A DNA stretch of 64,000 nt from Phymatolithon calcareum. Taxonomy: Eukaryota > Rhodophyta > Florideophyceae > Hapalidiales. The notes beneath the pieces are model-generated. The model was not told the origin of the DNA and ran no database searches. It saw only the letters and a program-made list of their open reading frames with translations. The stretch is from the NCBI GenBank assembly GCA_977006965.1, contig OZ345383.1, forward strand, positions 1,612,001 through 1,676,000, read 5' to 3'. This document shows positions 42,305-51,975 of the stretch, piece by piece (the first letter of the stretch is position 1; every line of letters begins with the position of its first letter). The position numbers and the translations under genes are program-made.

Positions 42305-43774
42305 ATGGCCACCGAAGAGATCACAGTGGTTCCTGTCGAGGAGACTCCAGCCCCGGAGACTCCCGTTGTTGAAGATGAACCACTGAAGTTTGCCCTCCCG
42401 GTCGATGAGAACAACAAGGCCACTACACTCAAGATCTTTTCCATTGCTCGTCCTCACATGCGTGCTTTCCATTTCGCATGGTTCTCCTTCTTCCTTGCAT
42501 TCTTCGGCTGGTTCGCTCTCGCTCCCCTTCAGGCTCGCATCCGTAACAACAATGAGTGGCTTCAGGGACGCAGGTTCAAGTACCAGAACATTATCTCTGT
42601 CGCAGGTACCATCTTCATGCGTCTCCTCATCGGACCGTTCTGCGATCGTTTCGGTCCCCGAATTGCCCAGTCTCTGCTACTCGGTGTTTTCTCTATCCCT
42701 GTGTTCCTCATTGGTACCGCCAGGAACTACGCCGCCTGGACCACCGGTCGATTCTTCATCGGTTTCATCGGTGCATCCTTCGTCGTCACCCAGTTCTGGA
42801 CCTCCATCATGTTCGCGCCCGCTATCGTTGGAACTGCTAACGCTACATCCGGTGGATGGGGTAACCTTGGTGGTGGTGTGACCAACGCTCTCATGCCGCA
42901 GATCCGTGCTGGTGTCGCTCGCGCACGCGGTATCGACCCGGCTGATGAAACTGATGACACTGCCTGGCGTTACTCCATGCTCATTCCGGCATCTGCTCTC
43001 GTTGTCACCTCCGTTGCCATGTACTTTCTCTCCGACGATCTTCCGGAAGGAAACTATGCCGCTCTGGTAAAGGCTGGAAAGAGGAAGAACGTCAACCCTG
43101 GAAAGGCCATGCTGCGCGCTGTCAGCAACTGGCGCGTGTGGATCCTTTTCTTCCTCTACGCCGGTTGCTTCGGTGTTGAGCTTCTCATGAACGCCAATCT
43201 TGCAAACTACTTCGCCGGAAACAAGGGTCGTGAGGCTTTCACTCTCAACGAGGGTACCGCAGGTTTGATTGCGGCTCTTTTCGGTCTCATGAACCTTTTC
43301 GCCCGTACCATCGGAGGTGTTGGATCTGACATGTTTAGTAAGAGGTGGGGTATTCGCGGACGTCTGTGGTGGTTCTTTATCGTGCAGCTCACCGAGGGTG
43401 TCTTCTTCGTGATTTTCTCTCGTATCAAGGTCATCGGTGCCGCTATCCCTGTTCTCTTATGCTTCTCATTCTTCGTACAGATGGCTGAGGGCGCCACTTT
43501 CGGTATTGTACCGTTCGTTGACCCTGAGGCGACTGGTGCTGTATCCGGAATCGTTGGAGTCGGTGGTAACTTCGGTGCTGTGGCAGGTGGTTTCCTTATT
43601 GCTCCCACTGTCGTGGGTGGCATCTCCCGAGGATTCCTCCGTCTCGGCTTTATTGTTATCGGAACTGCTTTCCTTATTCCCCTTCTGTGGTGGCCGCATT
43701 ACGGAAGCATGTTCCTTGCCCCAAAGGCTACCGCTGATGCGGACGAAGAGGAAGCCGTCGCCGCTGAAGAATAG
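42305..43774 (+). CDS. NRT2: High-affinity nitrate/nitrite transporter (NNP family, NRT2-like), left arm
   Basis: 489 residues, intronless, twelve-helix MFS protein of the plasma membrane that should couple nitrate uptake to the cation gradient. Signature motif one GGWGNLGGGV is at residues 183-192 (TM5) and motif two SGIVGVGGNFG at 414-424 (TM11). The family's substrate-binding arginines correspond to R106 in GTIFMRLLIGPFCDRFGPR (TM2) and R334 in LMNLFARTIGG (TM8). The cytosolic N-terminus (1-40) and C-terminus (DADEEEAVAAEE) are acidic. Motif two has V419 where the family usually has A. Start: first ATG, 80 bases after a TATA box. An exact second copy lies convergently at 45859-47328, and a third at 55444. 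Regulation by nitrogen status is usual for the family but is not shown by the sequence. Confidence 0.93.
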   Translation: MATEEITVVPVEETPAPETPVVEDEPLKFALPVDENNKATTLKIFSIARPHMRAFHFAWFSFFLAFFGWFALAPLQARIRNNNEWLQGRRFKYQNIISVAGTIFMRLLIGPFCDRFGPRIAQSLLLGVFSIPVFLIGTARNYAAWTTGRFFIGFIGASFVVTQFWTSIMFAPAIVGTANATSGGWGNLGGGVTNALMPQIRAGVARARGIDPADETDDTAWRYSMLIPASALVVTSVAMYFLSDDLPEGNYAALVKAGKRKNVNPGKAMLRAVSNWRVWILFFLYAGCFGVELLMNANLANYFAGNKGREAFTLNEGTAGLIAALFGLMNLFARTIGGVGSDMFSKRWGIRGRLWWFFIVQLTEGVFFVIFSRIKVIGAAIPVLLCFSFFVQMAEGATFGIVPFVDPEATGAVSGIVGVGGNFGAVAGGFLIAPTVVGGISRGFLRLGFIVIGTAFLIPLLWWPHYGSMFLAPKATADADEEEAVAAEE

Positions 43775-44212
43775 GTCATGCACGTTTGTAGTGCTTTTTC
43801 GTGGGTGAGGCTATCTTTGCGTCTAAAGAGTTCGACTAGAATCCAATAAATTTTCGGGGATCGTCTTGTACATTAAGCTTTGGATCAAGGTACTTTGCGG
43901 GATGTTCCTTGTTTAGCGTCAATCTATACATTCAGCCGATTGACGCTTGGAGTGGTTACTTTGACACCTCTACTTGGAGAAGGTACCCGGTAAAAACCAG
44001 AGCGAATCCCTGGAAGAAATTTGCACTCAAATCATCCGCTTAGTTCCACTCTCAAACACAGTCCCACCCGAGCTACCATGGCCAATCCTTGTATCTGAGG
44101 GTGGTACTACTCAATAGTTGGAACGTCTTCAGCCCACATTTCTATCAGCACGAGTACGCTTCTCAGCGATGTGAGCCACTTCGACTAGCATTTGCACGTT
44201 GCTTGTTTACTG

Positions 44213-44573
44213 GTGATGATGATGGTTGCTTTATTCGCGTAATAGGCTAGCACGTCTAGAAGCATTCATTTGATTCCAATTGCTGGGGTCGGGGCGTTTG
44301 TTATGGCCGATTCGATATCTTGGTTTGGTATATCGCCAAGGAGAGAGGTGTTTGTTTCGGGTACGCATTGTCGTAGTATCCTGCGAACGAGTCTATTCTC
44401 GTCCATGCGTAGAACATATCCTAACCATCCTCAGCGATGGTCCTTAATCCATTGGGTCACCGGAATTGCGGTCTCTCCTTCTTCTTCGGCTATCGTTCTT
44501 TTGATCATAGTGGCCAGCATTTCGATACGGTACCGTTAAGTTTTTTCAGGATTGTTTTCGTAAGATCTGCTAA
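44213..44573 (-). mobile_element. LINE-D 3' fragment interrupting the palindrome
   Basis: The plus strand starts with GTGATGATGATGATGG (the tail, inverted) and GCTTTATTCGCG. The antiparallel reading resembles 54180-54500, the end of the LINE-D RT. Both copies share the stretch that on the opposite strand reads ADSISW, PRRE, TYxxHPQRxSLIH. Palindrome homology stops at 44212 and resumes at 44574, and a short ACTG repeat flanks the insert. Confidence 0.75.
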
Positions 44574-44608
44574 CTGATGGGCACCCTTCGGTTGCAGAAC
44601 AGAGAAGG

Positions 44609-44889
44609 GTGTATCGTACAGACACAAGACAGATGGTCATGGTTACGTCACTGAGAGAAAAATGAGAATCAGCTATCGCGGCGACCAAAAGATCAAAGAC
44701 TGTCACTACTGCGCGGATCAAAATCGAGTGCTACACTGCCGACCGAGACTCCATCCGTGTTTTCCTTGCTCTCGCTACTAACAGCAATTGGGCGGAAAAA
44801 GAAATATACATGAACAGCACAGGATGACGCTTTCGCAGCCAGGGCTTACCCTCTCATTACGGCAAACCCTCGACATGGCTGACTGCTGT
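44609..44889. other. Palindrome spacer, no gene seen
   Basis: Part of the non-repeated centre between the arms. No domain is recognised. Confidence 0.4.
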
Positions 44890-45271
44890 CAAAATTACAG
44901 CCCATACCTATCCGATGTCAAGATACATCTGACAAATGAAGACGAAGAAACTTACAACATACGACAGCATCAAAGCGCTACCGACATTCTCGGCTATCTG
45001 TGCGACTTGACAAGACCGGACTTACGTTACATCACTGGACAGCTAACTCGCCACACGCAAAAACGCAGCCATGCGCCATTGGTGCGCGCTCCAGCAAGTC
45101 GCTCGATACGTCAAGGCCACCCTTAAATTCGGCCTGCAATACGCGCGTCGCAAACTTCTGTACTCTCCGGAGTCGAAGGTACGGTCGAGATCGAGAGCAG
45201 CAGCAGACATCGGTCAAGACGACAACGAGGCCGACAAAGCCGGTTGCAGCTTGATTGACGATGCCGACTAA
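44890..45271 (+). pseudogene. Ty1/copia Pol C-terminal fragment
   Basis: Frame 44788-45126 ends with ATDILGYLCDLTRPDLRYIT, the copia YR-x-x-x-G-x-L-x-Y-L...TRPD block. After a shift, 45071-45271 reads MRHWCALQQVARYVKATLKF then GLQYARR, the HW-x-A-x-x-R-x-x-RY-x-K-x-T block that follows it. RNase H proper is degenerate. It lies in the palindrome spacer. Confidence 0.7.
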
Positions 45272-45858
45272 GATGTCGGCGGCGACGTTTTGGTAAGAGG
45301 GATCGAGCTTCTTATGGGGCCCTTTGGTTGAAGCCATTATAGGGGCTCTCTATTTGGGAAGGAAGCTAAAATCAAATAAAGCAAGCATCCTTCTCTTTTC
45401 TGCTACCGAACCGTACCCATCACTAAACAGGCAACGTGAAAATGCTAGTCGAAGTGGCTCACATCGCTGAGAAGCGTACTCGTGCTGATAGAAACGTGGG
45501 CTGAAGACGTTCCAACTATTGAGTAGTACCACCCTCAGATACAAGGATTGGCCATGGTAGCTCGGGTGGGACTGTGTTTGAGAGTGGAACTAAGCGGATG
45601 ATTTGAGTGCAAATTTCTTCCAGGGATTCGCTCTGGTTTTTACCGGGTACCTTCTCCAAGTAGAGGTGTCAAAGTAACCACTCCAAGCGTCAATCGGCTG
45701 AATGTATAGATTGACGCTAAACAAGGAACATCCCGCAAAGTACCTTGATCCAAAGCTTAATGTACAAGACGATCCCCGAAAATTTATTGGATTCTAGTCG
45801 AACTCTTTAGACGCAAAGATAGCCTCACCCACGAAAAAGCACTACAAACGTGCATGAC

Positions 45859-47328
45859 CTATTCTTCAGCGGCGACGGCTTCCTCTTCGTCCGCATCAGC
45901 GGTAGCCTTTGGGGCAAGGAACATGCTTCCGTAATGCGGCCACCACAGAAGGGGAATAAGGAAAGCAGTTCCGATAACAATAAAGCCGAGACGGAGGAAT
46001 CCTCGGGAGATGCCACCCACGACAGTGGGAGCAATAAGGAAACCACCTGCCACAGCACCGAAGTTACCACCGACTCCAACGATTCCGGATACAGCACCAG
46101 TCGCCTCAGGGTCAACGAACGGTACAATACCGAAAGTGGCGCCCTCAGCCATCTGTACGAAGAATGAGAAGCATAAGAGAACAGGGATAGCGGCACCGAT
46201 GACCTTGATACGAGAGAAAATCACGAAGAAGACACCCTCGGTGAGCTGCACGATAAAGAACCACCACAGACGTCCGCGAATACCCCACCTCTTACTAAAC
46301 ATGTCAGATCCAACACCTCCGATGGTACGGGCGAAAAGGTTCATGAGACCGAAAAGAGCCGCAATCAAACCTGCGGTACCCTCGTTGAGAGTGAAAGCCT
46401 CACGACCCTTGTTTCCGGCGAAGTAGTTTGCAAGATTGGCGTTCATGAGAAGCTCAACACCGAAGCAACCGGCGTAGAGGAAGAAAAGGATCCACACGCG
46501 CCAGTTGCTGACAGCGCGCAGCATGGCCTTTCCAGGGTTGACGTTCTTCCTCTTTCCAGCCTTTACCAGAGCGGCATAGTTTCCTTCCGGAAGATCGTCG
46601 GAGAGAAAGTACATGGCAACGGAGGTGACAACGAGAGCAGATGCCGGAATGAGCATGGAGTAACGCCAGGCAGTGTCATCAGTTTCATCAGCCGGGTCGA
46701 TACCGCGTGCGCGAGCGACACCAGCACGGATCTGCGGCATGAGAGCGTTGGTCACACCACCACCAAGGTTACCCCATCCACCGGATGTAGCGTTAGCAGT
46801 TCCAACGATAGCGGGCGCGAACATGATGGAGGTCCAGAACTGGGTGACGACGAAGGATGCACCGATGAAACCGATGAAGAATCGACCGGTGGTCCAGGCG
46901 GCGTAGTTCCTGGCGGTACCAATGAGGAACACAGGGATAGAGAAAACACCGAGTAGCAGAGACTGGGCAATTCGGGGACCGAAACGATCGCAGAACGGTC
47001 CGATGAGGAGACGCATGAAGATGGTACCTGCGACAGAGATAATGTTCTGGTACTTGAACCTGCGTCCCTGAAGCCACTCATTGTTGTTACGGATGCGAGC
47101 CTGAAGGGGAGCGAGAGCGAACCAGCCGAAGAATGCAAGGAAGAAGGAGAACCATGCGAAATGGAAAGCACGCATGTGAGGACGAGCAATGGAAAAGATC
47201 TTGAGTGTAGTGGCCTTGTTGTTCTCATCGACCGGGAGGGCAAACTTCAGTGGTTCATCTTCAACAACGGGAGTCTCCGGGGCTGGAGTCTCCTCGACAG
47301 GAACCACTGTGATCTCTTCGGTGGCCAT
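45859..47328 (-). CDS. NRT2: High-affinity nitrate/nitrite transporter (NNP family, NRT2-like), right arm
   Basis: Same 489-residue protein as at 42305-43774, with no difference found by eye. It is convergent with that gene: 2084 bases separate the stop codons, across the palindrome centre. Promoter, 5' leader and 3' flank are also copied, so both genes should be controlled alike. If both are transcribed past their ends, the transcripts would be antisense to each other over the spacer and, because of the palindrome, each could pair along its whole length with the other's extension. Confidence 0.93.
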   Translation of the reverse strand: MATEEITVVPVEETPAPETPVVEDEPLKFALPVDENNKATTLKIFSIARPHMRAFHFAWFSFFLAFFGWFALAPLQARIRNNNEWLQGRRFKYQNIISVAGTIFMRLLIGPFCDRFGPRIAQSLLLGVFSIPVFLIGTARNYAAWTTGRFFIGFIGASFVVTQFWTSIMFAPAIVGTANATSGGWGNLGGGVTNALMPQIRAGVARARGIDPADETDDTAWRYSMLIPASALVVTSVAMYFLSDDLPEGNYAALVKAGKRKNVNPGKAMLRAVSNWRVWILFFLYAGCFGVELLMNANLANYFAGNKGREAFTLNEGTAGLIAALFGLMNLFARTIGGVGSDMFSKRWGIRGRLWWFFIVQLTEGVFFVIFSRIKVIGAAIPVLLCFSFFVQMAEGATFGIVPFVDPEATGAVSGIVGVGGNFGAVAGGFLIAPTVVGGISRGFLRLGFIVIGTAFLIPLLWWPHYGSMFLAPKATADADEEEAVAAEE

Positions 47329-47399
47329 GATGCTATGGCTGCCTTTGGTAATACTGGAGTATGAAGCGGAGATGAAAGAAGCGTCTCAACTTAGGTGCT

Positions 47400-47408
47400 C
47401 TTTATATA
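47400..47408 (-). promoter_or_regulatory. TATA box of right-arm nitrate transporter
   Basis: Mirror of the box at 42225-42233, 72 bases upstream of the ATG-side end of the gene. Confidence 0.6.
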
Positions 47409-47817
47409 CACTTTCTTACTACGCATGCCACCATTGTGCTTGTTTCATGTCCCATGGTGTGAGTGTGTGTGAATCATGAACAGAAAAAACGGTGTTGCGG
47501 TAGAAGCGACTTGATAGTACGCCTCTTATTGTATCGAAGGGTGAACCTTACGGCGTCCGTTTCGTTACAGAAATGCCAAAAAGAACAATTGGGAACCTTC
47601 AGGCCAGACAGGGCCTGTGCTAAAGCATGTCGCAATCTTGTGATTGTTTTGTTGGAAGACTGTTTTACACTTTCACTGAAGCACCTTCTAATCGGGACTG
47701 TTCGAATTGACTTGAGAATTATTTCATTACTTGCGAAAAGCTTATGAACACGACTTCACGGCCCACGGAACCTCTTCGAACGACTCATTTTTCATTTGGT
47801 TAACGTAACTAAAGTTT

Positions 47818-47993
47818 AGGGGGAAATTGTATGTATTTATTTTACAAGCCCTCAACGCCATCATACGCCGACAACAGAGCACTCCTTGTCCCAGGCCATA
47901 TCATATGGTTTTCTGCTCTCTGAAACATTGCAATACTCCGGTCGACCATGCTGATTAAATATAAAATTAATGTCCAGGCCAGTGGCATAATTG
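47818..47993 (-). mobile_element. LINE-A 3' end (right arm)
   Basis: Mirror of 41640-41815. Confidence 0.65.
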
Positions 47994-48915
47994 CAGGACT
48001 CCCCAGGGCTCTTTTACAAAATATGCAAATTACAGAGCACGCGGGCCCACAAGGTATCCCGTCGCAGGCTGGAGCGAGGCTATGAGACTAGAAACGGATG
48101 AGCATGGGATAGAAAATGTAGTAACTTCGTTCAATCTTGCTATAAAGGGGCTGTGTGCCCACCGAAGGTCAGGTCCGTGCGCTCTAACATATTGTTATCC
48201 AAAAAGCGGTACCTGATCGTAAAGACAGCTCTCTTAACAGCGCCCCCCGATGCAATCGTTATGCATGACGATAGTTCTTCGAACCAGATGCAGTCTAAAG
48301 CAGCATGATGCACACTAACATCAAGACGCAGTGCACGTTGCGTACACACGAAAATAATGTGTGTATTGTAGGGATTTCCACGAGCGCAAGGGGACTAAAG
48401 CCCAAGTTGTCAATGAGCTTAAATATTAGCATTGTTGAATTGCAACTTTCTAGAAAAGATGCGAGTTCCACTCTTCTGTTCGAGAGCGGCATTGCTCTCT
48501 CGTTTAGTCCAAACACGGATAAGCGCACCAGATGATATATATTAGTAACTTTCAATTCGCAATGGGTTTCTCAACTGCCTCATTCCCACACTAATAATCC
48601 GTAACCACAATTTTTTTTGAAACATCTGATACTGCTGTGGTATTGGAGGTAGTGCATGCACGCGAGGATATTCGCGACGTGTAGACACGCCATGATGCAG
48701 GGATGTAATGAACGACATTATCACCATCGACCTAGGAGCTCTATAACGGCTCCTTGCGATCTATCCACCGACACTGTCAACACAGTATGGTCTTGATCGC
48801 ATCTTAGACTGCGGCATCGCATCAGAGAGAGATCAATAACTGTCAAGATAAACCCAACCTTATCTTAAGACACGCAGTGATTACAGAAATTTCTTTCCTG
48901 CAGGAGAATGTCTGA
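47994..48915. other. No recognised gene (right arm)
   Basis: Mirror of 40718-41639. Confidence 0.4.
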
Positions 48916-50122
48916 GTGTTAAGAGCAAGATTGTTCAAGTTTGATTTGGAAATGGATGACCATCGAGCCATGGAATGTAGAAGTCTTTCGTCGACGCAAC
49001 TCACCGATGGGCAATCAACCGCCACGCTATTCCAAACCGTTAGTCACCCAAGATTACGGAGTCTTGACCCAAAAGTTGTGCCAAAGTTTTTGAAGGAGAG
49101 AAAACAGTACGAAGATGAGGTCAACGAGAAGAAGAAGGAAGTCCCGTCGATGGCGGTAGTATCTTACAAGGTGTTAATCGATAGGATCCTTCTCGAGTCC
49201 ATGTTTTTCCCAGGGAAGTTCAATGACATATCAAGAGTTAAGACATCTGGAGCACTGACATCGAACGATATTCAAAAAATTATTGAACGTTTGGTGAACA
49301 AGAATGAAGGCGAACAGGTACACCCGGAAATCATAGAGAAAGCTCTACACGGTCTTCGAATGCCAATGCACATCGTACAAGCGGAGGCATGGATTCTGGA
49401 ATTTGCTACAGATTTCTTCTCAAGACTAGAAGAAGCTGGGTACCGGATCTTCAAGGAACACAATCCGAAGAAAGCCGTAGCTCTCATGCAGGATAAGGTA
49501 TTCCCAACAAATATGAAGAAGGGAATGGAAAGGCACCTCGAATATCAGAAAGGATTGAAGGAGGATCTCAGGGCCTATATCAATTAATTGTGCAAGGAAG
49601 CAGAAATATTCCAAAGGGCAGAAAGCATGCGCCCCGAGGGTTCACCATCAGCATCGAAGAAAACGCAAACTTGTGGATCCCAAGTGGACACGAAACCAAA
49701 GAAACGGATTCCAGTATGTCTTAATCCTCCATGTAAGACCAAAGGAAAAAAGCACTTTCGAAGCGAATGCGAAGATTGCGAGGAAGATGAGAAGAAACGG
49801 CTATTGGAGGAACACAAGAGGAAGAATAACAAGAAAGGCACGAAGAAAGTGTCGAGTCAAAAAAGCCACGCGTATCCAAAAAATACCACACTTATCAAGG
49901 CAAGATTTGGGGGAGTGGGTGATATGCGCAGATGCGGGATCAGATATCAAAGTGATGCCTGCGGACCTTTATGCAACGTCAATGGAAACTGGGGCCCGAA
50001 TTGAAACAAAGACGTTCCAAAATGATTGCAAATATGGATTGCCAGCAGCAACCAATTCAGAGAAGGAACGTATCTATATCTCCTGCAATAAGGAGGTGAA
50101 GGTTACGACAGAACGGCGCTGA
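48916..50122 (+). pseudogene. LTR-element Gag and start of protease (right arm)
   Basis: Mirror of 39511-40717, with the same TAA between the two gag frames and the same phase change before the DAGSD protease-like motif. Identical defects in both arms show that the element decayed before the arms were copied or last homogenised. Confidence 0.65.
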
Positions 50123-50439
50123 CGCCGTTAACGCCGCTGTTCTTGTGTGTCAAAGACTTGTGCTCTCTAGAGCTTTTCCATGGGGGCATATCGCGTTCTA
50201 CGCGCTCTTATGGCTTGAGTAGCGCCAAGAATTGAATAAATGACAGAGGACATGCGGTTATCTATCCAAATACCGAAAATGAAGCCGGTGTCAGGTTCAT
50301 CGCTCCAATATTCTCTGATACAGGGTCAAGCATCTGCTGCATAAGTAGATCGACATCGCCGAGTTGCGGATGTACTGCAGCCCATGCCAGGAGAGTGCGC
50401 CGTAGAAAGGCTACTGAATTAGTAGTGCAAGATGTTGAA

Positions 50440-50592
50440 GGATGGATGGATGGATGTGAGCTTAATTAATGCTCTCGCAGTCTGTTTAACACCTGAGAGG
50501 CTTGGTGTAGAGTTACATTTCTTTGCTTATGTTTGCACTCTTGTGCTCACATCTTGGGGGCAGATTTTTGGATTGTGTCAACTCCGATTACT
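50440..50592 (-). mobile_element. LINE-C 3' end (right arm)
   Basis: Mirror of 39041-39193, with the tail as GGATGGATGGATGG on the plus strand. Confidence 0.75.
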
Positions 50593-50597
50593 TCTTG

Positions 50598-51230
50598 ATT
50601 TGAGAATAAGAAGAAGTGGGAGTTTTTATTTAAACATTACCAACGCATCTGCAGACGCTTGGGGAGACTTTGCGAGGGCCACACAGCCACGGACAGGGTC
50701 TTTCTTGGTTGAACGTTTGCATAGTCGGGTGCGACTCGATCTTGTGGACTACGAAAGCATACCTCTGACCCATAATTGTTCTTGATTTGAGAGCCGCTGT
50801 TTTGTTTGACATTTCCCTTACGCGTAGGCAAGTCCGGGGTCATATGTTCGCTTCTTTTCTTGCTCAGGATACGGAAAGCGATACAACGGCGCCTGTGCTT
50901 CCCTTCTTGAGACGGAGAAAAGGAGGTAGCTCGTTGTGCAAGAGAGGGAGGTTTCCTTCTCCGCCAGGTAGCAGTGCTGACAGACATCTTTGAAACTCTC
51001 CTCTTGCCTTCTTCAGTGCTGTACTGCTTACATTAGCTTCGGCATCAATATGCCTCGCGAGAGATTCCGTCTTGTTGCACTGGAGAGCTTTGTGATGAGC
51101 GTCGTTGGTCCGTTGAGTATCACTAAGCGTTCTGGACCTTTGGGAAGTTCAAGGGCCTGCTATCTTCGCCGTTTCTGGGCATCGGTAAATTTTGCAGTTA
51201 GGGTACGCTTGCCGGGTGAACTCTTTCAAT
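50598..51230 (-). mobile_element. LINE-B 3' part, minus strand
   Basis: Minus-strand frame 50630-50812 has IMGQRYAFVVHKIESHPTMQ then a C-terminal WLCGPRKVS. Frame 50637-50987 covers the preceding part in another phase. The first ~125 bases are the identical palindrome arm. The rest is a diverged paralogue of 38357-38860. It lacks the fold-back present in that copy. Confidence 0.75.
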
Positions 51231-51640
51231 AACATATCTTGCAAGCGTGCCGAGAGCTCCGTCCTCTGCGGCGAGATTACCGCCATACTCGTGATCGGCT
51301 TCTGATCATCGAAGCCAGTACGGGACGGTCAAGACTAACTACACTCAATGCGGCCAGATGGACAATCATGACTTTCCCAAAAGCGCTCGTGTAAACGCAG
51401 GCAGTGTACATGCATGCACTCCCGTTGTTGGGGGCTTGTTCCTTAATTGTTGAAACGTCTACGCGCCACATACCTAACACGGCGCGCCACGAGGACGGAA
51501 TCGTCGGAAGCAGTGCGTGCCGGGGTATCGACTCGTCAAGGAGCCGCAAAATCGAGCGCAGGAATGACCCGCAGTCTTCGAAATTATCTTTTGGGGCTTG
51601 AAAATGTATGAGGCCATGGGCGAGGAGTCATGACGCACAA
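51231..51640. other. No recognised gene
   Basis: Between LINE-B and LINE-F remnants. It may be decayed LINE-F coding sequence on the plus strand, but no motif is clear. Confidence 0.35.
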
Positions 51641-51975
51641 CAAAGGTGGTACCTCGGAAGATATCAACTGACCAAAGAGGAGATTGATATCACTGAAAAA
51701 GCTCTAGACAAGCTACTCTTCTTCACTATCGTCTTTTACGACGACATGGAATAGACAAGGCGCCAATTGAGGAAATCTGATCAGTGGACCCCAAGCTTTT
51801 CCCTCCGCCCTTTTACGGGAGAGGGTTTTTGCAGCTAGGGCTACGATGTTAACCCGGGTTACAAGTATTTGAATATATGATCGAAGCTACAACGTAGCTG
51901 CTGAAACGCATCTCCCTTGCAGTCTCATCAGTGTTACTGAGGGCGTTTAATAAATTCCAAATTCAAAAAACAACA
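51641..51975 (+). mobile_element. LINE-F 3' end
   Basis: Encodes GRYQLTKEEIDITEKALDKL just before the stop, parallel to QRYRLTEEDTSETENALDKV at 745-810. Then come the family 3' UTR and an A-rich end, AATTCCAAATTCAAAAAACA. The matching end at 1100 fixes the family boundary. Confidence 0.85.

Larger units (their letters stand above)
38911..44212. repeat. Left arm of 10-kb-scale palindrome
   Basis: Inverse complement of 45421-50722 (coordinates sum to 89633). All stretches I compared are identical from 38911 to about 44137, and four mismatches cluster in the last ~75 bases. The arm carries a LINE-B end, a LINE-C end, an LTR-element gag/protease piece, a LINE-A end and a nitrate transporter gene. 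Homology resumes at 44574-44608 after a LINE-D insertion. Confidence 0.95.
45421..50722. repeat. Right arm of 10-kb-scale palindrome
   Basis: Inverse complement of 38911-44212. Its outer end (50722) lies inside a LINE-B copy. Beyond it, homology to the left side falls to about 85-90% and continues to 51225. The inner end continues weakly to 45389, where it meets sequence homologous to 44574-44608. Confidence 0.95.

Noticed and set aside
43207-43808. Long antisense and alternate-phase frames over the nitrate transporter genes (for example 43207-43623 minus, 42390-42881 plus)
   Set aside because: They are shadows of a codon-biased, highly open gene and repeat in every copy.
38911-50722. Palindrome dismissed as an assembly artefact
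   Set aside because: Mismatches at the inner edge, a LINE-D insert in one arm only and diverged outer flanks argue for real DNA, though long reads are still the decisive test.
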